The position numbers were made by a program, and so were the translations under genes. 64,000 nt of DNA from Zonotrichia leucophrys gambelii. Taxonomy: Eukaryota; Chordata; Aves; Passeriformes; Passerellidae. Below are positions 52,626-64,000 of the stretch, one piece after another. How positions within the stretch are numbered: the stretch's first letter is position 1; each line of letters starts with the position of its first letter. The notes beneath the pieces are model-generated. The model did not search any database. It was not told the origin of the DNA and saw nothing but the letters and a program-made list of their open reading frames with translations. The stretch lies in the NCBI RefSeq assembly GCF_028769735.1, contig NC_088172.1:64759075-64823074 (forward strand), written 5' to 3'.

Positions 52626-55600
52626 CTAACAGTTTTATAAATCTGGCTGCATAGCTGTGGCTCTAAGAAGAAAGGTACACTAAAAAACCCAGCCCTGCTA
52701 TCAATCAGTGCATTTTGGCAGAGAGAAGAGGATGAATTGTTCCCTTAAGAGGAAGAGAGTCAGTGGAAAAATGTAAAAGCCAAAAGTTATATTTCCGTAA
52801 AACCAGATTTTCAAAGAGAAAAGTGAACATTTGCAAATAGTTTATTAGAGAAAAGGCAAGTATTCCAGAGTGAAACTACAGTGGGAAAGCCAAGCTGCAT
52901 TCTCTGGAATGTTTGTGTTAACAATCCAAAAGAATAAAATATCTAGTTCTAGAGTAATCTCTAGGAATGATAGTTTTAAACTGGCTTGACATTTTAGGTA
53001 ATCTCATAAATACTTGAAATTTTGTGTGATCTCATAAATGCTGCTTTCTTCTGAAAGCTGAAGAGAGAGTGAAAGGACTGACCCCCAAGATGTAGGGCTG
53101 TTCAGGATACTGCTTCTTCTGAATTTTAGTCACATCCCCCACACCCAGTCTTCAGCTGGCTGCACATTTATTAGAAGCAAAAATTGAAACATGAGGCCAT
53201 TCAGCAGTAGAGCAGTAGTTTAAAAATAATAAAACAAACAAAAATGTTCAGGCCTAAATTAATGAAGAAACATTTATAGAAGTTCTGCACCTTCTTCCTC
53301 AGCAGGCAAAAGGAGAGCTAAGTGGCCCACAAAGGAACAGACAGATTCACTTTCAACAAGACAGTAAAAAGGGCACAAACCCACTTTTGTGCAGGCCAGT
53401 TTCTATTCATCCCATCCAATATTTAACTCTCCTGCTAGAGTTCTGGAAGGCTGTACTGTCCATAGGGATTACTTCCATTCTTTGTTTTCCTCAGATGCTG
53501 TCTCATGTCTGTGTTTTCCAGAATGAATCAAAGAGCTTTTTGCAACATCTTCAAGTTAATTCCCAACAGGTTTAGAGTAAGTCTAGATTATGACCACAAA
53601 AGACATCAAACATGTTTTTCTTATGGAACTGCCCATGCTATGCAAGTTATTTGATCAGAAAAGCAAATGGTTGCTGATTCTCTTTTATTAAATCAAAGGC
53701 TGACAGCACTTTTGTTGTTTGTGTTACACTTCGCAACTTCCTGAGCATGTCAGAGAACGCAAGAAACCCCAACTGCAACATTTTTAAATATGGGAGACTC
53801 TTAATTTGATTGGTAATGGATTCATTTCCCCAAGTTGAGTCTGTTTTGTCCATGACAGTAACTGGTGACTAAACTCTCCCCATCCTTATCTCAACCCATG
53901 AGCCCTTCCTTTTGTTTTCTCTCCAGTGCCTAGCTGGGATGACAGAACAGCTTTGGTGAGCATCTGACATCCAGACTGGCACTGGAAGTGCTTTCAGTCT
54001 AGAGGCTGAGTGGAGCCCATTTCAGTGGAACTAATGCAGGTTGTTATATGTGAACACAAGGCTGTCAACAGCAAAATTGTAAATACAATGTAAATAAATT
54101 TTATTTGAGAACAGTCTTCCTAAATTAAACTTGATTTTGATTTTTAAAAACTGATATCAGGTATTTTCTCGGGTTTTTTTCAGAACACCTAGAATGGACA
54201 TGAACACATTCTGAAAGAAGCAGTGTTTACCCATTGTGCCACATACACTGATAATGTATCAGTTATGCACTCTGTAACGCTGCCAGGAGCCACCACTGCC
54301 CTTACACAACTTTGAAGAGAGGACAATTAAAAGCTACAGAGGTGTGGAACAAAAGCAGGTGTGGTACAGGTTCTCAGTCTTCAGAGGCATCATTAGTAAT
54401 GTAGGGCATTCAGCATTATTTGGTGTTAAAGTTACTCCTTTACTGAAATAAACATGACAAATACACTAATATTTCATAAATCTAGGGGGAGCTTAAGGAC
54501 ACCCACTGGGGGAGGGGAGGGAGATGAGTGCATTTTTTATGCTTTTGAAAGCATATAGTGCTTCAGAGAGAACCAAAACTCTTTTAAGTTTCTGCCTGTT
54601 TAAAACTGTCACATCTCTTGCTTTTACTCTTTTTTGTCAGCTTTTTGTAATGAAACAGTTACCTATGCTGGAATATGGATGGCAAATAGCCCTTTCTATG
54701 TATCATAATCTGTTTCATTAAGTTATATGAGAGGATTTATTTGAGTTAAAAAAACAGCAGCCGGGAAGTGAACCTATAGAAACTCTTTTGAGTTTTGCTT
54801 GGAATCAGAAGGGGTATTGTGGCCTATGGAGTAAATTCAGAACTGTATGAAATGCACAGAAAAACCAGGGCTGTTACTGAGACTTGGATTGAGCAATGGC
54901 TCAGTGATTGCGCAGTGGGAGCTGGGAACTCCTGCAGGTCCACAGGCCATGTAGCAAGTATTTAGAAATTAGCATATGCAAAATTGGAGAATGAGAGTAA
55001 AAGCTAAGGAGGGTTAAAAGAGAAGGTAGGAGTCTGGCAGACTTCTACAAAAGTAAGATGGCAGTAAAAACTAAGGAGATAGCATCTCAAGAAAAATATG
55101 TAAGGAAATACTCAGTATAGATGTTTATGAGTATCATGAAGCAAATATAAAAACATCCTACTACCAAGTTTACAAATGATGAACATGAAAGAAGAGTAGT
55201 ATTAATTGCAAACATTTTTGTAATAGTCTAAGTGACAACATGACATAGCAAAAGATGTTTTCCAAGCAGTAAAGTCTGTGGGTTTCCCTAGAAAAGATCT
55301 CAGTAACCTCGTTATTTCAATGGTTTGCACTACAGCCTTGAAAATACACTTTTATAAGGCAGAATTAGCAATTGTACAGTGATAGAACTAGTCAGTGAAC
55401 AGGAAGAGCTGTGCAACAGCAGAGCTTCTCCCTCCATTCTGCATTACTGTGCTGCATTAGGCTTTGCTGGTGCAAGGGCTACCACCCTTGTGCCCTCCTG
55501 CACATACAGACAAGGGAGCCCTTTCTTCCACACAAGCCCTATCTCAGAGGCATATAAGCTGCCATTTGTTACCCCAGTCTTCACCAAACTGAAAGTAAAG

Positions 55601-56679
55601 CAGGACATCTGTACTGGAAAACTATGAGCTGATTTCTCATAAAACAAGCAGGCCCTTGTTTCTCAGGGACTTGCCTGCTTTTGCATTCCTTGGGCACTCC
55701 CCAGCTGAGTAGTGTTGAACACTGCAGTGCCAATCTGGAGTTGATGAGGAAACACTGTTGATTTCAAAACTGGAAGGAACATACAGACACTCTTACATAT
55801 GTGTTCTTTGATTAATTTTTGTTTTTTAAAATCACAAATCCAAGCTTTTAAAAATGAACATCCATCTTCAGTTTGGAGAAATGTGAGAATGCAATTAGTG
55901 ATGGAAAACAGATCACAAAATATTTGTTTTGGTGACTTGGTATCAAGGTCAATTCAAGATACAACAAGAAAGCTCTAAAATTCAAATTATTTCAAGATGA
56001 CCTCTTTTAAAAATCTAAGTAGTCCCACAAGCTGGAATTATTCTGAATCTTGTTGAGCTCTGCAAAAATTCATGTGGCAAGAGAGAGAATGAATACATTC
56101 CTCCACTGCTAAAAATCATTAGGATTTTTGTTTATGAATTAATTGTTTATAAATTAATTGAAATTCAGGTTTCTGCAGTTAAAATTTGCAAGAAGGTGCA
56201 TATAACAAGATTCCCATTTTCTCTCCTGCCTTTTAGCTGTTCTGACCTTCTTAGTCTTTCCAGTAATGCTTACAATATTACTGAGGTGGCAAGAAAGAAG
56301 ATATGAACATAAGGAGCTTCACAAAATCTTGATCTGCTGTCCTAAATTTGTAAAGCTTTTTTTGAGCTCTCTGTAGACAAATGACTGGTCTGCAAAGCAA
56401 CTAGGGAATACTGCTAATGATGTTTTAATTGCTTTTCATTAGAATAATAGCTGTTGTTTGGGTTTGTTTGGGTTTTTTCCCCTGGGTAAAAATGTGGTTT
56501 AAATTCCTTTACATAGGAGCATAAGAGTGTGAACTTAAGAGATTTTACATGTGCTGGCTGCTGCTGAAATAAATCCAGGTGATCCCCTTGATTTCTTCCA
56601 ATCTCTGACTATAATTCTGAGGACATTTTTAGGCAGAAGCACTGTTTTGCTGCACAGAAGTGCGTGCCATGGCTCTCTG

Positions 56680-56857
56680 AGCACAGGACTGGGGACCTGA
56701 ATTAAGACCTGAATCCTAATCCTGGCTCTAAGACAGAGCAGCGCTGTGACCTTGAGCAAGTCATATATGTGGCTCCATAAAATGATTGTATCTCCACCAT
56801 CACAGGATTTGGGGGAGGATTAATTTGTTCATGTCTGCTTAGAAAGATGAAAAGCAT
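56680..56857 (+). mobile_element. CORE-SINE / MIR-like relic
   Basis: Shows the MIR/CORE-SINE order: a tRNA-like head ending CCTAATCCTGGCTCT, then GCTGTGACCTTGAGCAAGTC, a diverged AAAATGA core, GGATTTGGGGGAGGATTAA and GAAAAGCAT. Such elements survive in amniote genomes at high divergence. No intact tail is visible. Confidence 0.65.
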
Positions 56858-58804
56858 TAAGTCCTTTCAGCTGCAGGTTGTTAGGAGTCAGTCAACACTG
56901 TGAATGTCAGATATGAAACAGACATGCCAGGAGCCAGAGAATGTGAATATTAAAGGTGACGTGTTTAAAGTCTTTGTTATACTAAGGGAAGCTTTAATTC
57001 TGACCCTCGCTGGCATGCAGTTCTGGAACATAAACATCTGTAGACTTAGGAGTATATACAGCAAATCACTGATCCCTTATTATGATTTTGAAGTTATTGC
57101 AGCTGTTGTGTGCCAAAATAAATCTGAAATTAGTTAAAAAACGAGCAAAGGGAGCTTGCACATTAGCTGATCTTACTTTCAGTATCTAAAAGAAAAAATA
57201 AGGTACTTTATTTGACAGTTTGAGACTTTGAGGTAGAAAGCACTGGTACATTTTGCAGAAAAATATTTCTTAAAAAATACTACAAACCATTGGTATCTTT
57301 TCAGTAAACAAATTCAGTAACATTGCACAGATTTAAACAAGACCTCAACAACATATAAGCACTTCTACTCACCTTGCACTCCTTCCTCAGAACTGCTTAT
57401 CCACTCTGTAAGCATCTCTGGGTGTTGCCTTTATAGTGATTCCCTGCCAGGCAAGCTGCAGCCCATCTGATACTGTCATACATGCATCACTCCTTAACTT
57501 TGATCCTTTCTTTGGTCTCTCACTTCTCTTCCAGAATAAAGCTTTGGTTCTAACCATCAAAGCCACACATGTATCATGTCTTGGCTACAGTAGAAATAGT
57601 CTCTCTTTCTCTCAGTAGGGCTACAGCGTTCTTTTGATCACTGAAAATCAAAAGCCAACAGAAGTGTAATAATAACTTGGAAGAAAACATTTCCCATTTA
57701 GAACATCCACTGGATAATAACATGCCACATACCAGCATCAGAAAAAATGTCTTGGATTTTGCAGGATAGGGACCAAAAGAGAATGTATTACATTGAGCAT
57801 ACACCTTATAAATTTGTCCAAAGCAGGAATCTGTTTCCATCTAAGGACATTTATCCTACTTAGCAGTATGAAAATGGCAGATGGGTTGCATGGCAAGGAA
57901 AGCACAATCCATCTCTTACTCATTTTGTCCTTGGAGGGAGCAAAATGAAAATAAAACACTGATGATTCATGAAGAATTTTTTCAGGAATGATGGACATAA
58001 TTTGAAGCCTTTTCTTTAGAGAAGCAAATTAACTTTGCTGTGGACGGACACAATGGCAGGTATTAATTTCTTTTCACAACCACATGACAAGACTTAATTT
58101 GTACTAGAACTGTCATCTTTTCAAATGTATTTTGCACTTCTCTAAGTGGATTTTTCCCTAAAATAGTTTTCTGCTCAACTGCATTGTGCAATTTATGTAA
58201 ACGATGTGTATGTGTGTGTAGATGGAAGGAGAGGGAAGGTCAAACCAGTTCCTACAGCCTGTGTATTTTCTGCCTTATCTATGTATGAAATGGTGCAGCT
58301 TCTGTCTGTTTAAAGGTCCTACATTGAAAGAAAATGCCAACAGCAAGAAAGGCACCTTCCTCCCACAATAGTTTGAGTATTGTGCAACATAACAGATTGT
58401 ATCAGTTTTAAAAAAAAGTCATGTCCCTGACAAAACAGTATCAGAAGCATGTAGAGACCATGTCTCTCCCTTCTCTCATTGTTACTCAGCTATTTTATGT
58501 AACAAAATGCCAGCATGGTGATTCTAATCTAATTCAGCTGCACAAGCACTTTGATTGAAAGTTCAGAGAGGTGTTTTTAATCCTCTCCAACACAACCTAA
58601 TAGAGGATGGCAAAACAGGAAGCCCTCGTGTGCAGATCCTTCCTCCCCATAATGGCAGGGTGGAAGGTGCCATCTGTCATTTCATGCCATTATACTGGAA
58701 AGTGCTGTCTCCTCTAAACTCCTTGCAGCAGCTGCTCCTGAAGGCTCAGCTCTTTGTCCTGAGCAGGCAGCTGCCTCTGGTTCCCCCTTGGGAACAGTTT
58801 TGTT

Positions 58805-58960
58805 TTCACAGAATCAGACAGGGCTAGAAGTGATCTCAGAGGTCATTGGTCCTTCCGCCAGCCGCTGGGATGGATAGGCACTCCTGACAGATGTTCTCCC
58901 TGGCAGGCAGAGATTCTGCTCTCAGAGACCAAACCTGAGCTGCCTTTCCCAAATTAGGAG
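58805..58960 (-). mobile_element. Degraded CR1 fragment, antisense
   Basis: Begins TTCACAGAATCAGACAGGGC, then TCTCAGAGGTCATTGGTCC, the reverse complement of an old CR1 3' end. It continues into a GACAGATGTTCTCCCTG block typical of an older CR1 subfamily. The far end is vague. Confidence 0.55.
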
Positions 58961-60980
58961 ACCTATCAGCTCCTACTGCATGCAGCAGCAGCAGTCTGAT
59001 GCCCAGTTGTTTTTCAACTATGACCATTTATTCAAGTAATATGATTTTGTGAAAATACAAGATTTTACTTGAGGAATCCATTGTGAAGATGGTGGCTTGG
59101 TCTTTTAGAAAGTTTCTGTCCTTCAATTTTATTCTCCAGGTTGCCTGCTTCCTATTCCCCTACCCCCTGCTTAGCCTTGCTAAACCAGTGACACGAAAAT
59201 CCATCAAATTCCTTGGCTGCAGGACCACAAAGCATTGGAGATTTGATTTTAAATGAGCAAGGCAGCCTGCACCTCTGTGGATCTACTACAGACTTTTTGT
59301 AAGGACATGGGCACTGGATAACACACCATTAAGCTGAAACAAAAATACAATCAGTGCCTACAAATGGAAGTAATGCAGAGAATGAGAGAATGGGCATGGT
59401 GCATTGAGATCTCTGTTCCCGGAGAATAAATGCATCCCAGCAAACTCTCTCCTGATTTGCAAAAGAAATTGTAGTGTAAATTTTCATTAGTGGGCACAGA
59501 TTTTAGCAGATGCTTATACAAATAAATGTCTGCAGTAATAACAAGATATGCTTGGCTTCTCTAACACTGATTGATGTATTCTGCCTGTACACACCTGCAC
59601 TCAAAAGCACAGAAAAGAATATTATTCTCTATGAGAAGAAGGAACATTGAAAGCTTCAAACAGTCCTGCATTTGCAACAGAAACAGAAAGGACTTTTTGA
59701 ATGACTGGCTGGTGATAAGTGAAAAGTCCTATTGTGTAACCACACAAAGCACTGGGGACAAGACAAACCTATTTACATATGAGAACTCAGACCTCAAGCA
59801 AACCCTATAAGAAAGGACGTGAGACAGGATAAAATATATGCAAAAACTAGAATTCCTTTTTCCCCACAGAGATTACTGCAAATTTCTACTGCTCTCATTT
59901 ATCCTTAAGGGTTAATCCCTGTATGCAAGCAACTGTGCAATGACGGTCTCCAAAAATATACTAGAACTCTGGTCATAAATGTCTTTCCTCTTCTAAAAAT
60001 GCACACAAATTATACATTGAATAGGTGCTATATATTCCATGCTCTCTACAGGTCATATGAATGATGCAAGGTATTTAAGGAAATGCTTCTCCAGTTTGAG
60101 CATCATGACTAAGTATCAGTCAGAAAGAGCAAGGTTATTTTAAAGATACAAAATTGTTCATACAGGACAAAATTCACATAGTAACAGAGCTTTGATATTC
60201 TAATACTATGAGAAATTAATTTTCTCTCTGATTTTATATACTATTTTTTTCAGCTGATTCTGATAAAATGTCCTTCCCCTATACCAAACCGTTTTAATAT
60301 TTTAGTTGTTTACCTATAGTGCAACATAGCATATAAGAAGTTATTTTATTCCACCATACAGCCTTTGATGTTGTTTAGGAGTGATGGAAGAGGTAATATG
60401 TGGTCCTGTATAAGCTTGTACTTTACCTTCTCAAAACTTCACTTGTCAGGTCACCTCTGCATTCAGTGTTTGAATTTTCCATCATCCATGAGGCCTTTCA
60501 GTACAAATAATTAGTGCTTTGTTAAAATTAAGATTCAGGTAACCAAAGATACTGTAAAGAGTTGAGAGAGGAAAAAAACCCAACAAAATGTACTGTCCCT
60601 GTCATGCAGGTGCTTTCATAACTGAAGAAATGACCTTATTACACTGCCTGCTTGTAAATGATTTAAAAGGTTCTGCTGTTTGACGAGTCAAAAGAGTTTA
60701 AGCAAGAGCTGGTAGGGCTCAGACAGGCGACTTTATTGTTTGTGACAGCACCTGGTATCCTGAGCCAAAAGCAGCTCACTAACTCTTACTCATGTGTCTA
60801 CCCAGATAATCACAGGGACATTTCTGACCTGTGGAAGAAATGCTTGTGATTTCTGAAAGTGAGTAGTTAGCACTGCAAGGAGGATTGAACTAACATGAAT
60901 TTAAGGCCGTGGTTTGACATAGAACTGAACTCTCTATGCACCAACAATTACAAACAATCTGCTTCAGTCATTAAATTCTA

Positions 60981-61008
60981 ATTTATCCATTTTTTTGAAT
61001 GGATAAAT
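60981..61008. repeat. Hairpin-forming inverted repeat
   Basis: Arms ATTTATCCATT and AATGGATAAAT (11 bp, exact) around a 6-base T-rich loop. Intergenic, no gene or terminator context. Confidence 0.9.
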
Positions 61009-64000
61009 CCATTATTTTCCATGGGATTTCTCCTCACATATTAAACTTGAGGAATTGTGAAAGATTACATTCTCTTGAAGACATTATCTTAATAAAGTCT
61101 TAGCATAAGTGCATTTATAATCTGTGGCAAAAGTTCAGAGAAGAGCCAAAATAGTCACAAGTCTGTGTATTTCAGTAGCAGATAGCTTTGTCTTTTTAAC
61201 TTGCATACCAACCTTATCTGAAAAATGTAAATTCTACTGCTAAAAGCACATTCCTCTGAAATCATATGTTGGCTTCATTACTTAGGGCTGGTTGTTTCCA
61301 CAATCATTTAATTAAGTTTTGCGACTAGAATAGATGAAAGAGAAGGGGCCAAAAACCTAAGGGAAAGAGACTTTTGCAGTGAGTTCCTCTGTCATTTAAA
61401 ACCAAATAGCCAAACTCACTGCTGAGTGAGTCATCTCAGTGAGAGCCCCTCGCTAATCCTCTTCATTCCTCACAAGATGCAATTGCCCCACAGGCTGCAG
61501 GTGCCAGTCCAGCACAGCCTTACCTTGGCTTTAATCCCTAGAGCACATCTGGGTTCTGTGCAGCCACCTCAGCTCAGGAGAGTGTCCCTGTGCACAGATC
61601 CCCCAGGCTCTTTCAGCCGTGGCAGAACCCAGTCCTCACAGCAGACCCTGGGTGTTTGCAAAGCTGCCTGCAGAGCTGGAGAGCCCAGGATCATAGAATA
61701 AGCAGTTAAGAGGCTTTACACATAGGGAGCTTGGAAACTCACAGAAAATGTTAAAATCAATAGGAGATGACTTTGGAAATAGGAGAAATCTTTTAACTAC
61801 TTTGCTAAGAAAACAAACAAGTTATTTCCTTAGGTCATGCAGCGTTGTCCAGAGTTAAATGTAGTAACTTCAAATAAGCCAAAGATAATAGATGGAAAAA
61901 TCTACTTCTGAGGAGTTATTTTCTGAGAAAATGCATGTCATATATGAAAAGGAATATGAACCTCAAACTGCTGTGGTAATGTATCCTGTACAGGCAGGCT
62001 TCACAAAAACAGAGTAAATTCTTTCAAAGTGGCTGAAGGTCACAGAGCTGTACATTGGAGAAAAGACCTGTTGTTAGGGTTCCCTTTGGCACATACCTGC
62101 TTTATCCATTTCACATTCCTCCCCAGCAGCCAGCTGAACAGCAGACTGGGGGAATTAGTTTCCTTTGCCCTCAGAGCAATCTAATTCCTCAAGGAAAATG
62201 GATGGCTTTAGCTAGGCAGCTAAATAAAGTCAAAGAAAACACGTTCTTTTCAGTTAAGCAAAAATGCATACCTGCAACAAATGACTGCCACATTAAAAAT
62301 ACACAACAAGTAGTGGAACCCCAGCCTCTAAACAGGTCAAAAAAGGGCATGAAAAATCCCCCAAGGTGTCAGCAGCAGAACTAATCAAACATGTGACTTT
62401 AAAGAACTCGTGTCCCAGGACCTCAGCATCTCTTCCAAACTGTGCCAAGCTCTCACCTCCAGAAACTCTTATAATATTCCTCCCCACTGCTCTTCCCTTC
62501 TAGCATCCCACTGAAGGCAGCCCCTCAATGTGTATGCAGTTTTCATCCTCACTCCCTAAAAGATGTGCTGAGACTCACCTCCTTCCCACTGCCCCCTGGC
62601 ACCCAGCACTGCAGAGCTGCCAGCAGCTGTGTGACCACACAGCTTTTGCCTTCTGGCAGCAGGGTGGCCTAACAGAAGCCAAAAGGGGAATTATAACTGT
62701 GATCCTGTCCAAGGAAGAAGCAGTTAAGTCTCTCTCCTCCTCCAGCTCCAAATTCTTACAAGGTTTCTAAGAACAGACCAACTTCTGTCCTTATCAGCTC
62801 GTTCATAGCAAGCAGACTGATGGAAAATGCCTGGACAGATTTACTGCATACACTTTATTTCCTTAGGATGAAGGCTAGATGTGACACAAAACCTTAGGCT
62901 TGTAAATAAGTACTAATTAGATCAATTATAAAGCACTGTGGGGGCTTTGCTACTCTCTTCATTGCATTTAAAATTTGCAAACTGTCTTATTTACAAGAAA
63001 TCGTAAACATAATTTTAAAAAAATCAACTTATTTTAGAAGTCACATAAAATGATTGGTTACCTATGATTAGGAACTAAATTAATACTATACTATTACAAA
63101 TACTATAGTAATTTCTGCCTAATTCTCCTAGTGTTCCAATCTCATGACTACACCAAATACTGTACTAAAGCCTCAACTTTAACAAGCATCTAAACTATGC
63201 ATAAACTGAGTGCAGATTTGCCCCATCTTTATTAGAAAACTCCTTCTTTGAAGCAACATTCATGCTTTTTACAAACTATTCTAATGATTGTCTACTGCAT
63301 TTCAGTGCATTAATGCAGTACCTTCTAGTAATACATTTGTAGTGTGTATTTGAATATCTCCTTTATCTAAGTATGCAGCTGTTCCACAGTCTTGGAAATA
63401 ACAAACAGCAATTCTGATTTTAGGAGAAGATCCCTGCTTTGAAATCAATCTACACTAAAGTCAATAGTACTGACAGTGACTTGACCAGGAGCTGAAGCTG
63501 AACCTTAATGCTCATCTGTTATATTAGCCTTAGTATCAGTCACCCATTACTTTTTGGCACCCACTTTCTCCAAAGCAGAGCAGACTCTTCTCTTCCAGAC
63601 TCTTCTCTTTTTGTAGACTAAGGAAATTTCCAGGGAACTAAACTGTAATGTAATTATGACAGTATGACTCTGCAGTTGTCATAGCAATGGAATGAGGGTG
63701 ATATGCTGTGAAGTAAAAATAAAACTTCAAGTACAGCTAGTGGAGAACTAACAATTATTTCTAACTGCTTTACCACATTTATAGGCCCTTTGGAGAAAGG
63801 CCATTGAAGTCACACAGCATAGACTGCCTTCTGAACTGCTGCACTCACTTCCTGCCACCTCTGGGCAGCAGGAGCCTGACTGTTCTTGCTTCCTTCTAAA
63901 CCTGTCTTTTCCTGGGCCTGCTCATTATTGCCTGTGCTACGCGGGACTGGAAAAGTTCTGCAGTGTTCGCTGGGTAGAGAAGATTCCAAGGGTTTCTTTC

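Larger units (their letters stand above)
52626..64000. other. Intergenic region downstream of ARV1
   Basis: About 11 kb of mostly AT-rich DNA. Contains the MIR-like relic (56680-56857), a CR1 fragment (58805-58960) and a hairpin (60981-61008). More GC-rich patches at 58560-58990, 61430-61700 and 62400-62770 show no coding pattern. No gene could be supported on either strand; some of it could be extended ARV1 3' UTR. Confidence 0.6.

Noticed and set aside
54508..54522. G-quadruplex candidate (GGGGGAGGGGAGGG)
   Set aside because: Only three clear G-runs; weak and without promoter context.
52412..64000. FAM89A, the next gene in the mammalian order
   Set aside because: I looked for its acidic C-terminal exon on the minus strand and saw no match; it probably lies further right.

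Overview
This is ordinary vertebrate nuclear DNA, most likely from a bird and perhaps a songbird. Evidence: small exons with GT-AG splice sites and kilobase-scale AT-rich introns, several truncated CR1 LINEs (the dominant avian retroposon), and a solo LTR that I recognise from memory as a common songbird type. Nothing prokaryotic is present: no operons, CRISPR array, insertion sequence or phage.

Two conserved genes fill most of the window, arranged head to head. TTC13 (tetratricopeptide repeat protein 13) lies on the minus strand. I could place 22 coding exons, running from the ATG at 38874 down to 2973; reading phase is kept across every junction and the product so far is 793 residues plus two bases. 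The last coding exon, about 45 residues by comparison with mammals, should lie to the left of base 1. ARV1 (ER lipid homeostasis factor) lies on the plus strand in five coding exons from 39128 to 52411, giving a complete 234-residue protein. The two start codons are about 250 bp apart inside a CpG island (about 38430-39420) that must act as a bidirectional promoter. It carries a ZNF143/THAP11-like site and YY1-like sequence at both start codons. The same TTC13-ARV1 head-to-head pairing is known in mammals.

Layout: 1-412, CR1 3' end; about 1600-2345, reverse CR1 with reverse-transcriptase remains; 2973-38874, TTC13; about 37935-38345, reverse CR1 in TTC13 intron 1; 38430-39420, CpG island; 39128-52411, ARV1, whose 9.3-kb intron 1 holds two CR1 pieces, a 50-bp tandem duplication, a solo LTR and a (GGATA)n array; 52412-64000, ARV1 3' UTR followed by AT-rich intergenic DNA with a CORE-SINE/MIR-like relic and a CR1 fragment. 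I looked for the next gene of the mammalian order (FAM89A) and did not see it.

I found no undescribed biological system. The best second-look items are a GC-AG intron and an in-frame NAGNAG acceptor in TTC13, a perfect 14-bp palindrome just after a TTC13 splice donor, a 14-bp inverted repeat before the last ARV1 acceptor, the shared promoter motifs, and an early ARV1 stop relative to the mammalian protein. Exon boundaries were set by eye from splice sites, phase and recalled mammalian sequences; no alignment was run.
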